The notes beneath the pieces are model-generated. The model was given only the letters and a program-made list of their open reading frames with translations. It did not search any database and was not told the DNA's origin. DNA of 64,000 nt from Rhodocyclaceae bacterium (GTDB lineage: Bacteria > Pseudomonadota > Gammaproteobacteria > Burkholderiales > Rhodocyclaceae), in contig JAGTRP010000008.1 in the NCBI GenBank assembly GCA_018261935.1, forward strand, positions 1 through 64,000, given 5' to 3'. A program made the position numbers and the translations under genes. Of this stretch, positions 54,834-64,000 are shown one piece after another (position 1 is the stretch's first letter; the number at the start of each line of letters is the position of its first letter).

Positions 54834-55904
54834 GTGACCCGCCCCCACAACGATACCTTCTTGCGTGCGCTGCTCAAGCAGCCGACCGAGTACACCCCCC
54901 TCTGGCTGATGCGCCAAGCGGGCCGCTATTTGCCCGAATACTGCGAGACCCGCAAGCGGGCCGGTAATTTCCTCAATCTCTGCAAGACGCCCTCCCTGGC
55001 CTGCGAAGTGACCCTGCAGCCCCTGGCGCGCTACGACCTGGACGCTGCCATCCTTTTCTCCGATATCCTGACGGTGCCGGATGCCATGGGCCTGGGGCTC
55101 TATTTCGAGGAGGGCGAAGGGCCGAAATTCGAGCGTCCCCTGCGGGAGGAATGGGCTATCCGCGACCTCACGGCGCCGGACCCCAACGACCATTTGCGCT
55201 ACGTCATGGATGCGGTGGTGGAAATCCGCCATGCCCTGGACAACTCCGTGCCCTTGATCGGCTTTTCCGGCAGCCCGTATACCCTGGCCTGCTACATGGT
55301 GGAAGGCGGCAGTTCCAGCGACTTCCGGCACATCAAGGCCATGCTCTACGATCGTCCCGACCTGCTGCACCACATCCTGACGGTGACGGCGGATGCGGTG
55401 ACGGCTTACCTCAACGCCCAGATCGATTCCGGCGCTCAGGCGGTGATGATTTTCGATACCTGGGGCGGCTCCCTCTCGGCGGCGGCCTACCAGGAATTCT
55501 CCCTGAGCTACATGCAGCGCATTATTGCCGGCCTCACCAAGTCCAAGGACGGCGAGCGCGTTCCCTCCATCGTATTCACCAAGGGCGGGGGCCTCTGGCT
55601 GGAAAAAATCGCCGCCTGCGGCTGCGACGCGGTGGGACTGGACTGGACCATCGATATCGGCGAAGCCCGTCGCCGGGTGGGGGACAAGGTGGCCCTGCAG
55701 GGTAATCTGGATCCCAATGTGCTTTTCGCTTCCCCCGAGGTAGTGGCGGCCCAGGCCAAGCGGGTGCTGGACAGCTTCGGCCCCGGCGATACCGGCCATG
55801 TCTTCAATCTTGGCCATGGCATTTCCCAATTCACGCCGCCGGACAATGTATCCGCCCTGGTGGAAGCCGTGCATTCCCATAGTCGGATATTGCGTAAGCC
55901 CTAG
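54834..55904 (+). CDS. hemE: Uroporphyrinogen decarboxylase
   Basis: 356 residues, normal length. It shows the signature [17 protein letters not shown] near res. 24-40, [32 protein letters not shown], and [14 protein letters not shown] at the end. It decarboxylates uroporphyrinogen III to coproporphyrinogen III in heme synthesis. The GTG start at 54834 is followed directly by the conserved N-terminus. It stands alone, 114 bp after ntrX. Confidence 0.96.
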   Translation: MTRPHNDTFLRALLKQPTEYTPLWLMRQAGRYLPEYCETRKRAGNFLNLCKTPSLACEVTLQPLARYDLDAAILFSDILTVPDAMGLGLYFEEGEGPKFERPLREEWAIRDLTAPDPNDHLRYVMDAVVEIRHALDNSVPLIGFSGSPYTLACYMVEGGSSSDFRHIKAMLYDRPDLLHHILTVTADAVTAYLNAQIDSGAQAVMIFDTWGGSLSAAAYQEFSLSYMQRIIAGLTKSKDGERVPSIVFTKGGGLWLEKIAACGCDAVGLDWTIDIGEARRRVGDKVALQGNLDPNVLFASPEVVAAQAKRVLDSFGPGDTGHVFNLGHGISQFTPPDNVSALVEAVHSHSRILRKP

Positions 55905-55915
55905 ATACAAACAGG

Positions 55916-55954
55916 GGGGCAGGGGCCAACTTATACACAGAGTTGGTCTGCCCC
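55916..55954 (+). terminator. Hairpin after hemE with a DnaA box in its loop
   Basis: GGGGCAG (55916-55922) pairs with CTGCCCC (55948-55954) and CCAACT (55926-55931) with AGTTGG (55941-55946), separated by a small internal loop. No T-run follows, so termination strength is doubtful. A consensus DnaA box TTATACACA (55931-55939) fills the loop. Confidence 0.45.
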
Positions 55955-55982
55955 GCCGGGTGCGGGCCCCTATCCCGCCGCG

Positions 55983-55996
55983 GTTTCACGTGAAAC
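55983..55996. other. parS: parS-like centromere site 3 (hemE-priA intergenic)
   Basis: GTTTCACGTGAAAC, perfect match and palindrome, extended by one pair to 55982-55997. It lies in a 297-bp gene-free gap. Confidence 0.82.
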
Positions 55997-56109
55997 CAGT
56001 AATGGACTGAAAAATCGAACCTTTTTGCCGCCGGTCCCGGTCAGTGCAAGGGCCGGAGGGGTCCGTGACGGAATCGTCCCGGCAAATCTTCCAACAGCAA
56101 TCCACAAAG

Positions 56110-56125
56110 TTATCCACAGATTTGT
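56110..56125 (+). promoter_or_regulatory. Perfect DnaA box upstream of priA
   Basis: TTATCCACA at 56110-56118 continues as GATTTGT, so the 16-base string matches the extended motif seen three times at the origin with one change. The priA start is 77 bp downstream. DnaA may regulate priA. The rest of the gap 55905-56201 holds a hairpin and parS site 3 and no gene that I can see. Confidence 0.6.
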
Positions 56126-56201
56126 CCCCGGACAAAAAATTGCTGTTTGCAGAAGGGCTTGCATGAGTTTTCAGAGAATCGACAGCAATACCCTGCGCTA
56201 A

Positions 56202-58184
56202 ATGCCCATTCTGCGAGTCGCCCTCGATCTGCCCCTGCACCGCTTGTTCGATTATGTGTCGGACGAGGCGGGGCATGGCGACGTCGGGCTGCGGGTCCGG
56301 GTACCCTTCGGCCGCGGGGAGCGCATCGGCATCATCCGGGAAGTCCGGGAGGATAGCGACTGGCCGGCGGAGCAGCTGAAGCCCGCCATCGCAATCCTCC
56401 GGGACCTGCCACCCCTGCCGGAGGATTTTTTCCGCCTCTGCGACTTCGCCAGCACCTATTACCAGGCTCCTATCGGGGAGGTCATCCTGCAGGCCCTGCC
56501 GGTCGGTCTCAAGCGCCTGGCGGCCCCGGAGCGCAGGGCCGGGCGCAGGACGGCGGCGGTGGCCACCGTGCCCGCCCCCGAGCTGACCGGCGAGCAGGCC
56601 GCAGCCATCGCCGCGGTCTCCCTGGGCGCCGGCTTCGCCGTCCATCTCCTGTACGGCGTGACGGGCAGCGGCAAGACCGAGGTCTATCTGCGCCTGATCG
56701 AAAAGGCTTTGGCCGCCGGCGGGCAGGCCCTGGTGCTGGTGCCGGAAATCAACCTCACCCCCCAGCTGGAAACCCGGGTCCGGGGCCGCTTTCCCGGCGC
56801 CGGAGTGGTCGCGCTCCACAGCGAACTGGCCGAGGCCGCCCGGGAGCGCCACTGGCGGGCCGCCTTGGAAGGGGAGGCGCAGATCGTCCTCGGCACCCGG
56901 CTGGCGGTGTTCACCCCCATGCCGCGCCTGGCCCTGATGGTGGTGGACGAGGAACATGACGCCTCCTTCAAGCAGCAGGACGGCATGCGCTATTCCGCCC
57001 GCGACCTGGCGGTCTTCCGGGCCCGGGACCTGGAGATTCCGGTGGTGCTCGGTTCGGCGACCCCGTCCCTGGAATCGTGGGCCAACGCCAAGTCCGGGCG
57101 CTACCAACTCCTGACCCTGCAGGAGCGGGCCAATGCCCAGGCCACCCTGCCGGCGGTCCGGCTCCTGGACACCCGCAGGATGGTGCTCCAGGAAGGCATC
57201 TCGGAGCCGGTCCTGGCGGCGGTGGCGCAGCGCCTGGAGCGGGGCGAACAGAGCCTGGTCTTCCTCAACCGCCGGGGCTATGCGCCGGTCCTGGCGTGCC
57301 CGGCCTGCGGCTGGATTTCCCATTGCCGGCGCTGCGCCGCCAACCTGGTGCTGCACTTGGCCGACCGGCGGCTGCGCTGCCATCACTGCGGCTTCGAGGT
57401 CCGGGTGCCCAAGAGTTGTCCCACCTGCGGCAACCAGGACATCCACCCCTTTGGCCGGGGCACCCAGCGCCTGGAGTCCTGGCTCCAGGAACACTTCCCG
57501 GAAGCCCGCATCGTCCGGGTGGACCGGGATTCGGTGAAGAGCCGCAAGCAGTGGGAGGCCATGCTGGAACGCATCCATGGGGGCGAAGCGGACATCCTGG
57601 TGGGCACCCAGATGCTGGCCAAGGGCCACGACTTCCCCAAGCTGACCCTGGTGGGCGTCCTGGGGGCCGACGCCGCCCTGTTCGCCGCCGATTGGCGGGC
57701 ACCGGAAAGGCTTTTCGCCCAGCTTATGCAGGTGGCCGGGCGGGCCGGCCGGGCCGAGCTGAAGGGCGAGGTGCTGGTCCAGACCCAGTACCCGGATCAT
57801 CCTCTCTACGGCGCCCTTGTCGCCCACGACTATCCCTCCTATGCAGCCACCCTTCTGGAGGAGCGGGAGCAGGCCGGTTTTCCACCGTACGCCTATCAGG
57901 CCATGCTGCGGGCCGAGGCTCCGGACATGGCGGACGCCATTGCTTTCCTGACCAGTGCCCGGGCGCTGCCGGTTGCCCAGGAGCATTCCGAGATCGCCCT
58001 CTACGACCCGGTCCCCATGCACCTGTCCAGGCTCGCCAATCTGGAGCGCGGCCAACTTCTCGCCGAATCGCCGTCCCGGCGCGCCCTGCAGACCTTTCTG
58101 CCGCAATGGCGGAAGGCGATCGAGGGCATCAAGGCGCCGGCCAAGCTGCGCTGGCATCTGGAGGTGGATCCCCTGGAATTCTAG
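56202..58184 (+). CDS. priA: Primosomal replication protein N' (helicase PriA)
   Basis: 660 residues. The N-terminal DNA 3'-end-binding domain begins RVALDLPLHRLFDYV. The helicase has Walker A GVTGSGKTEVYL, DEEHD box VVDEEHDASFKQ and GSATPSLES. A zinc-binding block with eight cysteines runs from CPACGWISHCRRC to CPTCGNQD. Motifs V-VI include GTQMLAKGHDFP and QVAGRAGR. It restarts stalled replication forks. A DnaA box and a parS-like site lie in its upstream gap, suggesting coordination with initiation and segregation. Confidence 0.97.
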   Translation: MPILRVALDLPLHRLFDYVSDEAGHGDVGLRVRVPFGRGERIGIIREVREDSDWPAEQLKPAIAILRDLPPLPEDFFRLCDFASTYYQAPIGEVILQALPVGLKRLAAPERRAGRRTAAVATVPAPELTGEQAAAIAAVSLGAGFAVHLLYGVTGSGKTEVYLRLIEKALAAGGQALVLVPEINLTPQLETRVRGRFPGAGVVALHSELAEAARERHWRAALEGEAQIVLGTRLAVFTPMPRLALMVVDEEHDASFKQQDGMRYSARDLAVFRARDLEIPVVLGSATPSLESWANAKSGRYQLLTLQERANAQATLPAVRLLDTRRMVLQEGISEPVLAAVAQRLERGEQSLVFLNRRGYAPVLACPACGWISHCRRCAANLVLHLADRRLRCHHCGFEVRVPKSCPTCGNQDIHPFGRGTQRLESWLQEHFPEARIVRVDRDSVKSRKQWEAMLERIHGGEADILVGTQMLAKGHDFPKLTLVGVLGADAALFAADWRAPERLFAQLMQVAGRAGRAELKGEVLVQTQYPDHPLYGALVAHDYPSYAATLLEEREQAGFPPYAYQAMLRAEAPDMADAIAFLTSARALPVAQEHSEIALYDPVPMHLSRLANLERGQLLAESPSRRALQTFLPQWRKAIEGIKAPAKLRWHLEVDPLEF

Positions 58185-58240
58185 GCGGTGGGCATGGCCC
58201 TTGCAGTGACTTGCTCCCAATCACTGCCCAGGAGGCTGCC

Positions 58241-59212
58241 ATGCGAATCCAGGAGTCCGACATCCGTCTTTCCAGCCGGCACGAACAGGACTACCGGCAC
58301 GAGATCGAAACCCACGGCGGAATGACCTTCCGCAACGTCCTTCAGGATATTTCCGGCGCCCAGCCGGAGGAATCCCGGGAGGATGCGCGGGAGCGGGTCA
58401 TGCGTCTGCTGCAGTCCCTGGTGGATGCCATCCTTGCCGCTCTCGATGGCAAGAAATGCCGCACGGCGGCGGCCGATTGCCAGGGCCCGACGCAGCAGCC
58501 CGAAGCCAGGCAGGGGGAGCGAGAGGTGGAATGGAAATGGGAGTCCACCGAGAAAATCAGCGACCACGAACGTACCCAGGTGGAAGGGAGCGGCATCATC
58601 CGGACCGCCGACGGCAAGGCCATCGACTTCAAGGTAGGCCTCGATCTTTGCCGGGACTACCGCTGCGAAAGGAAGTACGAGGAGAGCGGCAAGGCCGTCC
58701 TGCACGATCCCCTGGTGGTCAATTTCGAGGGCAAGGCGGCGGATCTCGGGGGAGAGCGCCTGGATTTCGACCTGGACAGCGACGGCAAGCCGGAACGGAT
58801 TCCGGGGCTCGGCTCGGGCAGCGGCTTCCTGGTCCTGGACCGCAATGGCAACGGCCGGGTGGATGACGGCGGCGAGCTTTTCGGTGCCCGCTCCGGCGAT
58901 GGTTTCGGCGATCTGGCCAAGCTGGACGCCGACGGCAACGGCTGGTTGGACGAGGCGGATCCGGAGTTCGCCAAGCTCCAGGTCTGGCGCGGAGGGAAGG
59001 AACTCGGTTCGGTAGGCGAAAGCGGCATCGGCGCCCTCTGGCTGGGGTCGGCGGAGAGCCCCTTCGCCCTCAAGGACAAGGCCAACCGGCTGCTGGGCGA
59101 GATTCGCGCCTCCGGCATCTACCTGGGCGAGGATGGCCGGGTCGGCACGGTGCAGCAGGTGGATCTCGCCGTCGACGCCCGGGAGAATGCCGAGGCGTCA
59201 GCCTCGATCTGA
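58241..59212 (+). CDS. Hypothetical protein with EF-hand-like calcium motifs
   Basis: 323 residues, hydrophilic, no signal peptide or membrane segment. An N-terminal helical part is followed by a charged middle (EVEWKWESTEKISDHERTQV). The C-terminal half has three acidic loops: DLDSDG from D177, DRNGNGRVDDGG from D200 and DADGNGWLDEAD from D229. The last fits the 12-residue EF-hand loop pattern D-x-D-x-N-G-x-L-x-x-x-D. GGAGG lies 5 bases before the ATG. The end overlaps the opposite ROK gene by 15 bases. Function unknown. Confidence 0.75.
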   Translation: MRIQESDIRLSSRHEQDYRHEIETHGGMTFRNVLQDISGAQPEESREDARERVMRLLQSLVDAILAALDGKKCRTAAADCQGPTQQPEARQGEREVEWKWESTEKISDHERTQVEGSGIIRTADGKAIDFKVGLDLCRDYRCERKYEESGKAVLHDPLVVNFEGKAADLGGERLDFDLDSDGKPERIPGLGSGSGFLVLDRNGNGRVDDGGELFGARSGDGFGDLAKLDADGNGWLDEADPEFAKLQVWRGGKELGSVGESGIGALWLGSAESPFALKDKANRLLGEIRASGIYLGEDGRVGTVQQVDLAVDARENAEASASI

Positions 59213-60106
59213 GTGCCAGAGCCAGGCAGCCCCCCGGACTCCCGACGAATCGCCATGGACGGGGCGCAGCAGCCGGGTGGCGACCTGGTCCGAGAAGATG
59301 TGGCGGCCCCAGAGCCGGGGCACGTTCTCATAGAGGCGCTCGAGATTCGACAGGCCGCCGCCGACCACGATCACATCCGGATCAAGGACGTTCACGACGC
59401 CGGCCAAGGCTCGGGCGAGGCGCTCCTCGTAGCGGACCAGAGTGGCCTCGCAGTCGGCGTCGCCGGAGCGGGCGTGGCGGTCGATATCGGCGGGCGCCAG
59501 GCTTCTGCCGGTGCGGGAGGCGTGGTCGGCGGCCAGGGCCGGGCCGCTCAGGTAGGTTTCGATGCAGCCGGCGCGGCCGCAGTAGCAGGCGGGCAGCGGC
59601 AGGTCGGCGGCGGTAGGCAGGGGCAGGGGATTGTGGCCCCATTCGCCGGCGATGGCGTTCCTGCCGGCGAGGACCTCGCCCCGGACGACGATGCCGCCAC
59701 CCACCCCGGTGCCGAGAATGACGCCGAAAACCACTTCCGCCCCCGCGCCCGCCCCGTCGACGGCTTCCGACAGGGCAAAGCAGTTGGCATCGTTCATGAC
59801 CCGGACCTCCCGCTGCAGGAGGGCCTGCAGGTCCCGATTCAAGGGCTTGCCGATGAGGCAGGTGGAATTGGCGTTTTTGATGAGGCCCTGGGCCAGGGAC
59901 TCGGCGCCGGGAATGCCGATCCCGACGGTGCCACGGCGCCCCAGTTGGCTTTCCACACCTTCCACCAGTCCGGCCACCGCCATCACCGTAGCCATGTAGT
60001 CGCCCTGGGGGGTGGCGATCCGCCGACGCAGCAGTTCGCCGCCGTCATCGGCGAGGGCGATGATCTCGATCTTGGTGCCGCCCAGGTCCACGCCGATGCG
60101 CAGCAT
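59198..60106 (-). CDS. ROK-family sugar kinase
   Basis: The 302-residue protein has the ATP-binding start MLRIGVDLGGTKIEIIAL, the catalytic NDANCFALSEA (D in NDA), GTGVGGGIV, GEWGHNPL and the zinc site CYCGRAGCIETYLSG. This fits fructokinase/N-acetylglucosamine kinase-type ROK enzymes; the sugar is not certain. It has no DNA-binding domain, so it is not a ROK repressor. No sugar transport genes are near. Confidence 0.88.
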   Translation of the reverse strand: MLRIGVDLGGTKIEIIALADDGGELLRRRIATPQGDYMATVMAVAGLVEGVESQLGRRGTVGIGIPGAESLAQGLIKNANSTCLIGKPLNRDLQALLQREVRVMNDANCFALSEAVDGAGAGAEVVFGVILGTGVGGGIVVRGEVLAGRNAIAGEWGHNPLPLPTAADLPLPACYCGRAGCIETYLSGPALAADHASRTGRSLAPADIDRHARSGDADCEATLVRYEERLARALAGVVNVLDPDVIVVGGGLSNLERLYENVPRLWGRHIFSDQVATRLLRPVHGDSSGVRGAAWLWHSDRG

Positions 60107-60226
60107 GTCAGGCCTCGGACGGCGTTCTCTGGAACAGATGATGTACCCCGGGCATCGGATTTTCTTCAGGGTGGCGGAAGGCCAATTCTAACCTGGCCCC
60201 CGCGCTTTCCCCGACGGCGGCGGGAA

Positions 60227-60877
60227 TCACACCCGGACGGCTACGCCTTTGACGTTGCCGTGGGTGGTGGTGAAGGTGCGCAGCACGCTGCCGCCGGCTT
60301 CCATCAGCAGCAGGAAGAGATTCCTTTCGGAATAGAGGCAGACCGGGTCGGCGATGCCGTACTTCTGGGCCATGCCGGGATCCAGCGGGCAAAAACGGTC
60401 CTCCACTGCTTTTTCGGCCTCGGGGTAATGATCGCCCAGTTCCGAATGCATGCCGAGGACGGAGACGTAGAGCTTGCCGCCGATCTTCAGATTGCCGAGG
60501 AGCTTCCGGAGGATTTGCCGGGCCCGGGGGTAGGGGAGAGTGCACAGGCCGCGTCGGATGTAGATGATGTCGAAGGGGCCGCCGCAGATCCGGTCCGGGA
60601 GGGATTCCAGGTTGCCGGCCAGGAAACTCAGGTCATCGGTGCTGCCGGCGGCCAGGGCGCGGCCCTTGAAGTCGTTCTCGTGGCAGGCCTCGTCGACCCC
60701 GGTGACACTGCAGCCGAGGCGAGCCAATTCGATGGTCACATCGGCGCGGACAGCCGGGATGACGAGGGCGGAAACTGGGTTTCTGGAGCGCCGGCGCTTA
60801 TGAACTTCTTCCAGCACCAGGCGCTCTAGCTGATCAGAGCAGCTTTCGAGCAGATTGATATTAGTATTTGTATTCAT
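60227..60877 (-). CDS. Methyltransferase-like protein, class I fold
   Basis: 216 residues. ALVIPAVRADVTIELARLGCSVTGVDEA resembles strand 1-helix-strand 2 of a SAM-binding fold but lacks the usual glycine-rich GxGxG loop. FDIIYIRRGLCTLPYPRARQILRKLLGNLKIGGKLYV fits the later strand 4-5 part. The N-terminal 30 residues are Asn/Thr/Arg-rich. ATG 60889 is another possible start. Loss of the glycine loop makes catalytic activity doubtful. It is divergent from the DUF1840 gene with 67 bp between starts. Confidence 0.65.
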   Translation of the reverse strand: MNTNTNINLLESCSDQLERLVLEEVHKRRRSRNPVSALVIPAVRADVTIELARLGCSVTGVDEACHENDFKGRALAAGSTDDLSFLAGNLESLPDRICGGPFDIIYIRRGLCTLPYPRARQILRKLLGNLKIGGKLYVSVLGMHSELGDHYPEAEKAVEDRFCPLDPGMAQKYGIADPVCLYSERNLFLLLMEAGGSVLRTFTTTHGNVKGVAVRV

Positions 60878-60944
60878 TTGTCTCTGCATACCATTCTGCA
60901 TGAAGGGAAAAGCTCTGACAACAAGCGATACGATAGGAGTCCTT

Positions 60945-61268
60945 ATGCTGGTCAAATTCATTTCGAGTGAAACGGGCGAACTGATGATGTTCGCGGAAGT
61001 GGCGCACCAGTTGCTGGCGGCGGTGGGCAAGCAGGGTACGGTCCGGGGCACTTTCACGGTGGAGGAAATGCTGCCGGCGGCGAAGGCGCTTAAGGCTGCT
61101 GTCGAAAGGGGCGAGGCCCCACCCAGCCGGGACGAGGAAGAGGAGTCGGAAAAGGAGAAGCCCGTCGCCCTGGGACAGCGGGCCTGGCCCTTCATCGACA
61201 TGTTGGAGCGCACCGCCCAGGGCGGTTCTCGCGCCAACATCATCTGGCAGGCAACCCGGGAGTTCTAG
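60945..61268 (+). CDS. DUF1840 family protein
   Basis: The 107-residue cytoplasmic protein begins MLVKFISSETGELMMFAEVA with HQLLAAVGKQGTVRGTF, contains an acidic linker (SRDEEEESEKEKPV) and ends with WPFIDMLERTAQ, the DUF1840 pattern found in beta- and gammaproteobacteria. AGGAG is six bases before the ATG. No function is known for the family. Confidence 0.85.
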   Translation: MLVKFISSETGELMMFAEVAHQLLAAVGKQGTVRGTFTVEEMLPAAKALKAAVERGEAPPSRDEEEESEKEKPVALGQRAWPFIDMLERTAQGGSRANIIWQATREF

Positions 61269-61296
61269 ATGCCCGGTCGGGCGGATGGGGTTCTAA

Positions 61297-62300
61297 TCAA
61301 AGAAAGACGGGTTCCGGCGTCAGCTGGACGCCGAAGCGGGCGAGCACATCCGCCTGGACGGCGGACATGGTCCGCTGAACATCGATACCCCGGGCGCCGC
61401 CCCGATTGACGAGGACCAGGGCCTGCTTCTCATACATGCCCACCGGCCCCAGGTTGCGGCCTTTCCAGCCGGCCTGGTCGATGAGCCAGCCCGCCGCCAG
61501 CTTGACCCGGCCATCGGCCTGGGGGTAGCGGGGCAGGGCGGGATGGACGGCCAGGAGAGCCTCGGCGGTGGCGGCGTCCACCACGGGGTTATGGAAGAAG
61601 CTGCCGGCATTGGGGATTTCGACCGGATCCGGCAGCTTGCGCCGGCGCAGGCGGACCACGGCGTCGGCGATGTCCCGGGCGGAAGGGGTGGAAGTGCCGT
61701 CCAGCTCCCGGGCCAGGTCGGCATAGCCGGTGACCGGTGCCCACGCCTTGGGCAGGCGGAAAGTGACGGCGGTGATGGCGAAGCGTCCCGAAAGGTGCCA
61801 GCCCTCCTGCTTGAAAATGCTGTCCCGGTAGCCGAAGCGGCAGTCGCCGCGGCTGAAGGCGACCAGGCGGCCGGCGGAGAAGTCGAAGGCGGTGAGGGAA
61901 TGGATGCGCTCCCCCGCTTCCAGGCCATAGGCGCCGATGTTCTGGATAGGAGCAGCGCCCGCCGTCCCCGGAATGAGGCTCAGGTTTTCCAGTCCCGGCC
62001 AGCCCTGGGCGAGGGTCCATTGGACGAAGTCGTGCCAGTTTTCTCCGGCCCCGGCCTCCACGTACCAGGCGTCGGCGTCCTCGCCGGCCAGGCGGCGGCC
62101 GGGGATGGCCATGTGCAGGACGAGGCCGTCGAAATCCCCGGTCAGCACCAGATTACTGCCACCCCCCAGGATGAAGCGGCGGGAGCGGGCGTGTTCCGGA
62201 TCGCCGAGCTGCTCCGGGCTGTCGATGCGGGCGTAGCGGGCCGCCTGCCCCGGCAGGGCCAGGGTGTTGCAGGCGGTCAGATCCACGTCCCGGCGCAGCA

Positions 62301-62301
<1 letters not shown>
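61297..62301 (-). CDS. murB: UDP-N-acetylenolpyruvoylglucosamine reductase
   Basis: The 334-residue FAD enzyme makes UDP-MurNAc in peptidoglycan synthesis. [17 protein letters not shown] is the FAD-binding loop, and [21 protein letters not shown] and the catalytic [11 protein letters not shown] segment are present. Its order and length fit type I MurB. ATG shares a base with the metH stop (TGATG), so translation may be coupled. It converges on DUF1840 with 28 bp between. Confidence 0.95.

Positions 62302-64000
<1,699 letters not shown>

Noticed and set aside
55986-58220. 744-codon minus strand frame opposite priA
   Set aside because: priA has all helicase motifs on the + strand; the reverse frame has none.

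Overview
The window is a GC-rich bacterial chromosome segment centred on a replication-origin gene cluster. Gene order and protein types point to a betaproteobacterium, most likely of the Rhodocyclales; that assignment is inferred from gene order and not from a marker search. The evidence is rpmH-rnpA-yidD-yidC-mnmE running leftward and dnaA-dnaN-gyrB running rightward from one intergenic region, the proteobacterial-type GshA, rsmB-DUF4390-ntrY-ntrX, and DUF1840.

Left end (1-3.1 kb): a probably frameshifted AlbA_2/RecG-C-like gene and a solitary type I modification subunit (hsdM). They are separated by a 42-bp palindrome with regularly spaced heptamers. No hsdS or hsdR is visible. This patch looks lower in GC and foreign. 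From 3.1 to 13.8 kb lie a NodJ-like ABC permease without its ATPase, cutA, dsbD, a transporter-fused histidine kinase with a small membrane companion, a TauE/SafE transporter, and the mnmE/yidC/yidD/rnpA block. The 44-codon rpmH (13843-13977) comes last and has a strong promoter.

Origin (13.98-16.2 kb): DnaA boxes and an AT-rich stretch lie upstream of dnaA, and more boxes lie between dnaA and dnaN. A ~64-bp element containing a DnaA box and the first codons of dnaN is present as a second, inverted, decayed copy on the other side of dnaA. An extended 16-base DnaA-box motif occurs three times here and once more upstream of priA at 56.1 kb. Four parS-like sites (GTTYCACGTGRAAC) lie on the right arm at 38.7, 48.6, 56.0 and 63.2 kb, which suggests a ParABS centromere region; parA and parB are not in the window.

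From 19.9 to 33.8 kb: small redox genes (FMN reductase, SDR, peroxiredoxin), a tRNA-Pro(GGG) whose D-loop supplies the peroxiredoxin reading frame's stop codon, a chemoreceptor, and a leftward cluster of a small membrane protein, a giant SNF2-type helicase, apbE, gshB, gshA and an orphan adenine methyltransferase. From 33.9 to 46.6 kb: ybiT, a DMT transporter, rsuA-oxyR, topB, glpK-glpD and LysM protein-dprA. From 46.7 to 64 kb: def-fmt, speD with an S1/P1 nuclease, rsmB-DUF4390-ntrY-ntrX with a degenerate NtrX, hemE, priA, an EF-hand-like protein, a ROK kinase, a methyltransferase-like protein, DUF1840, murB, and the 3' part of metH running off the right edge. Most genes are ordinary housekeeping genes in tight, often overlapping operons. 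The interest lies in the origin/centromere architecture and in a few odd accessory loci.
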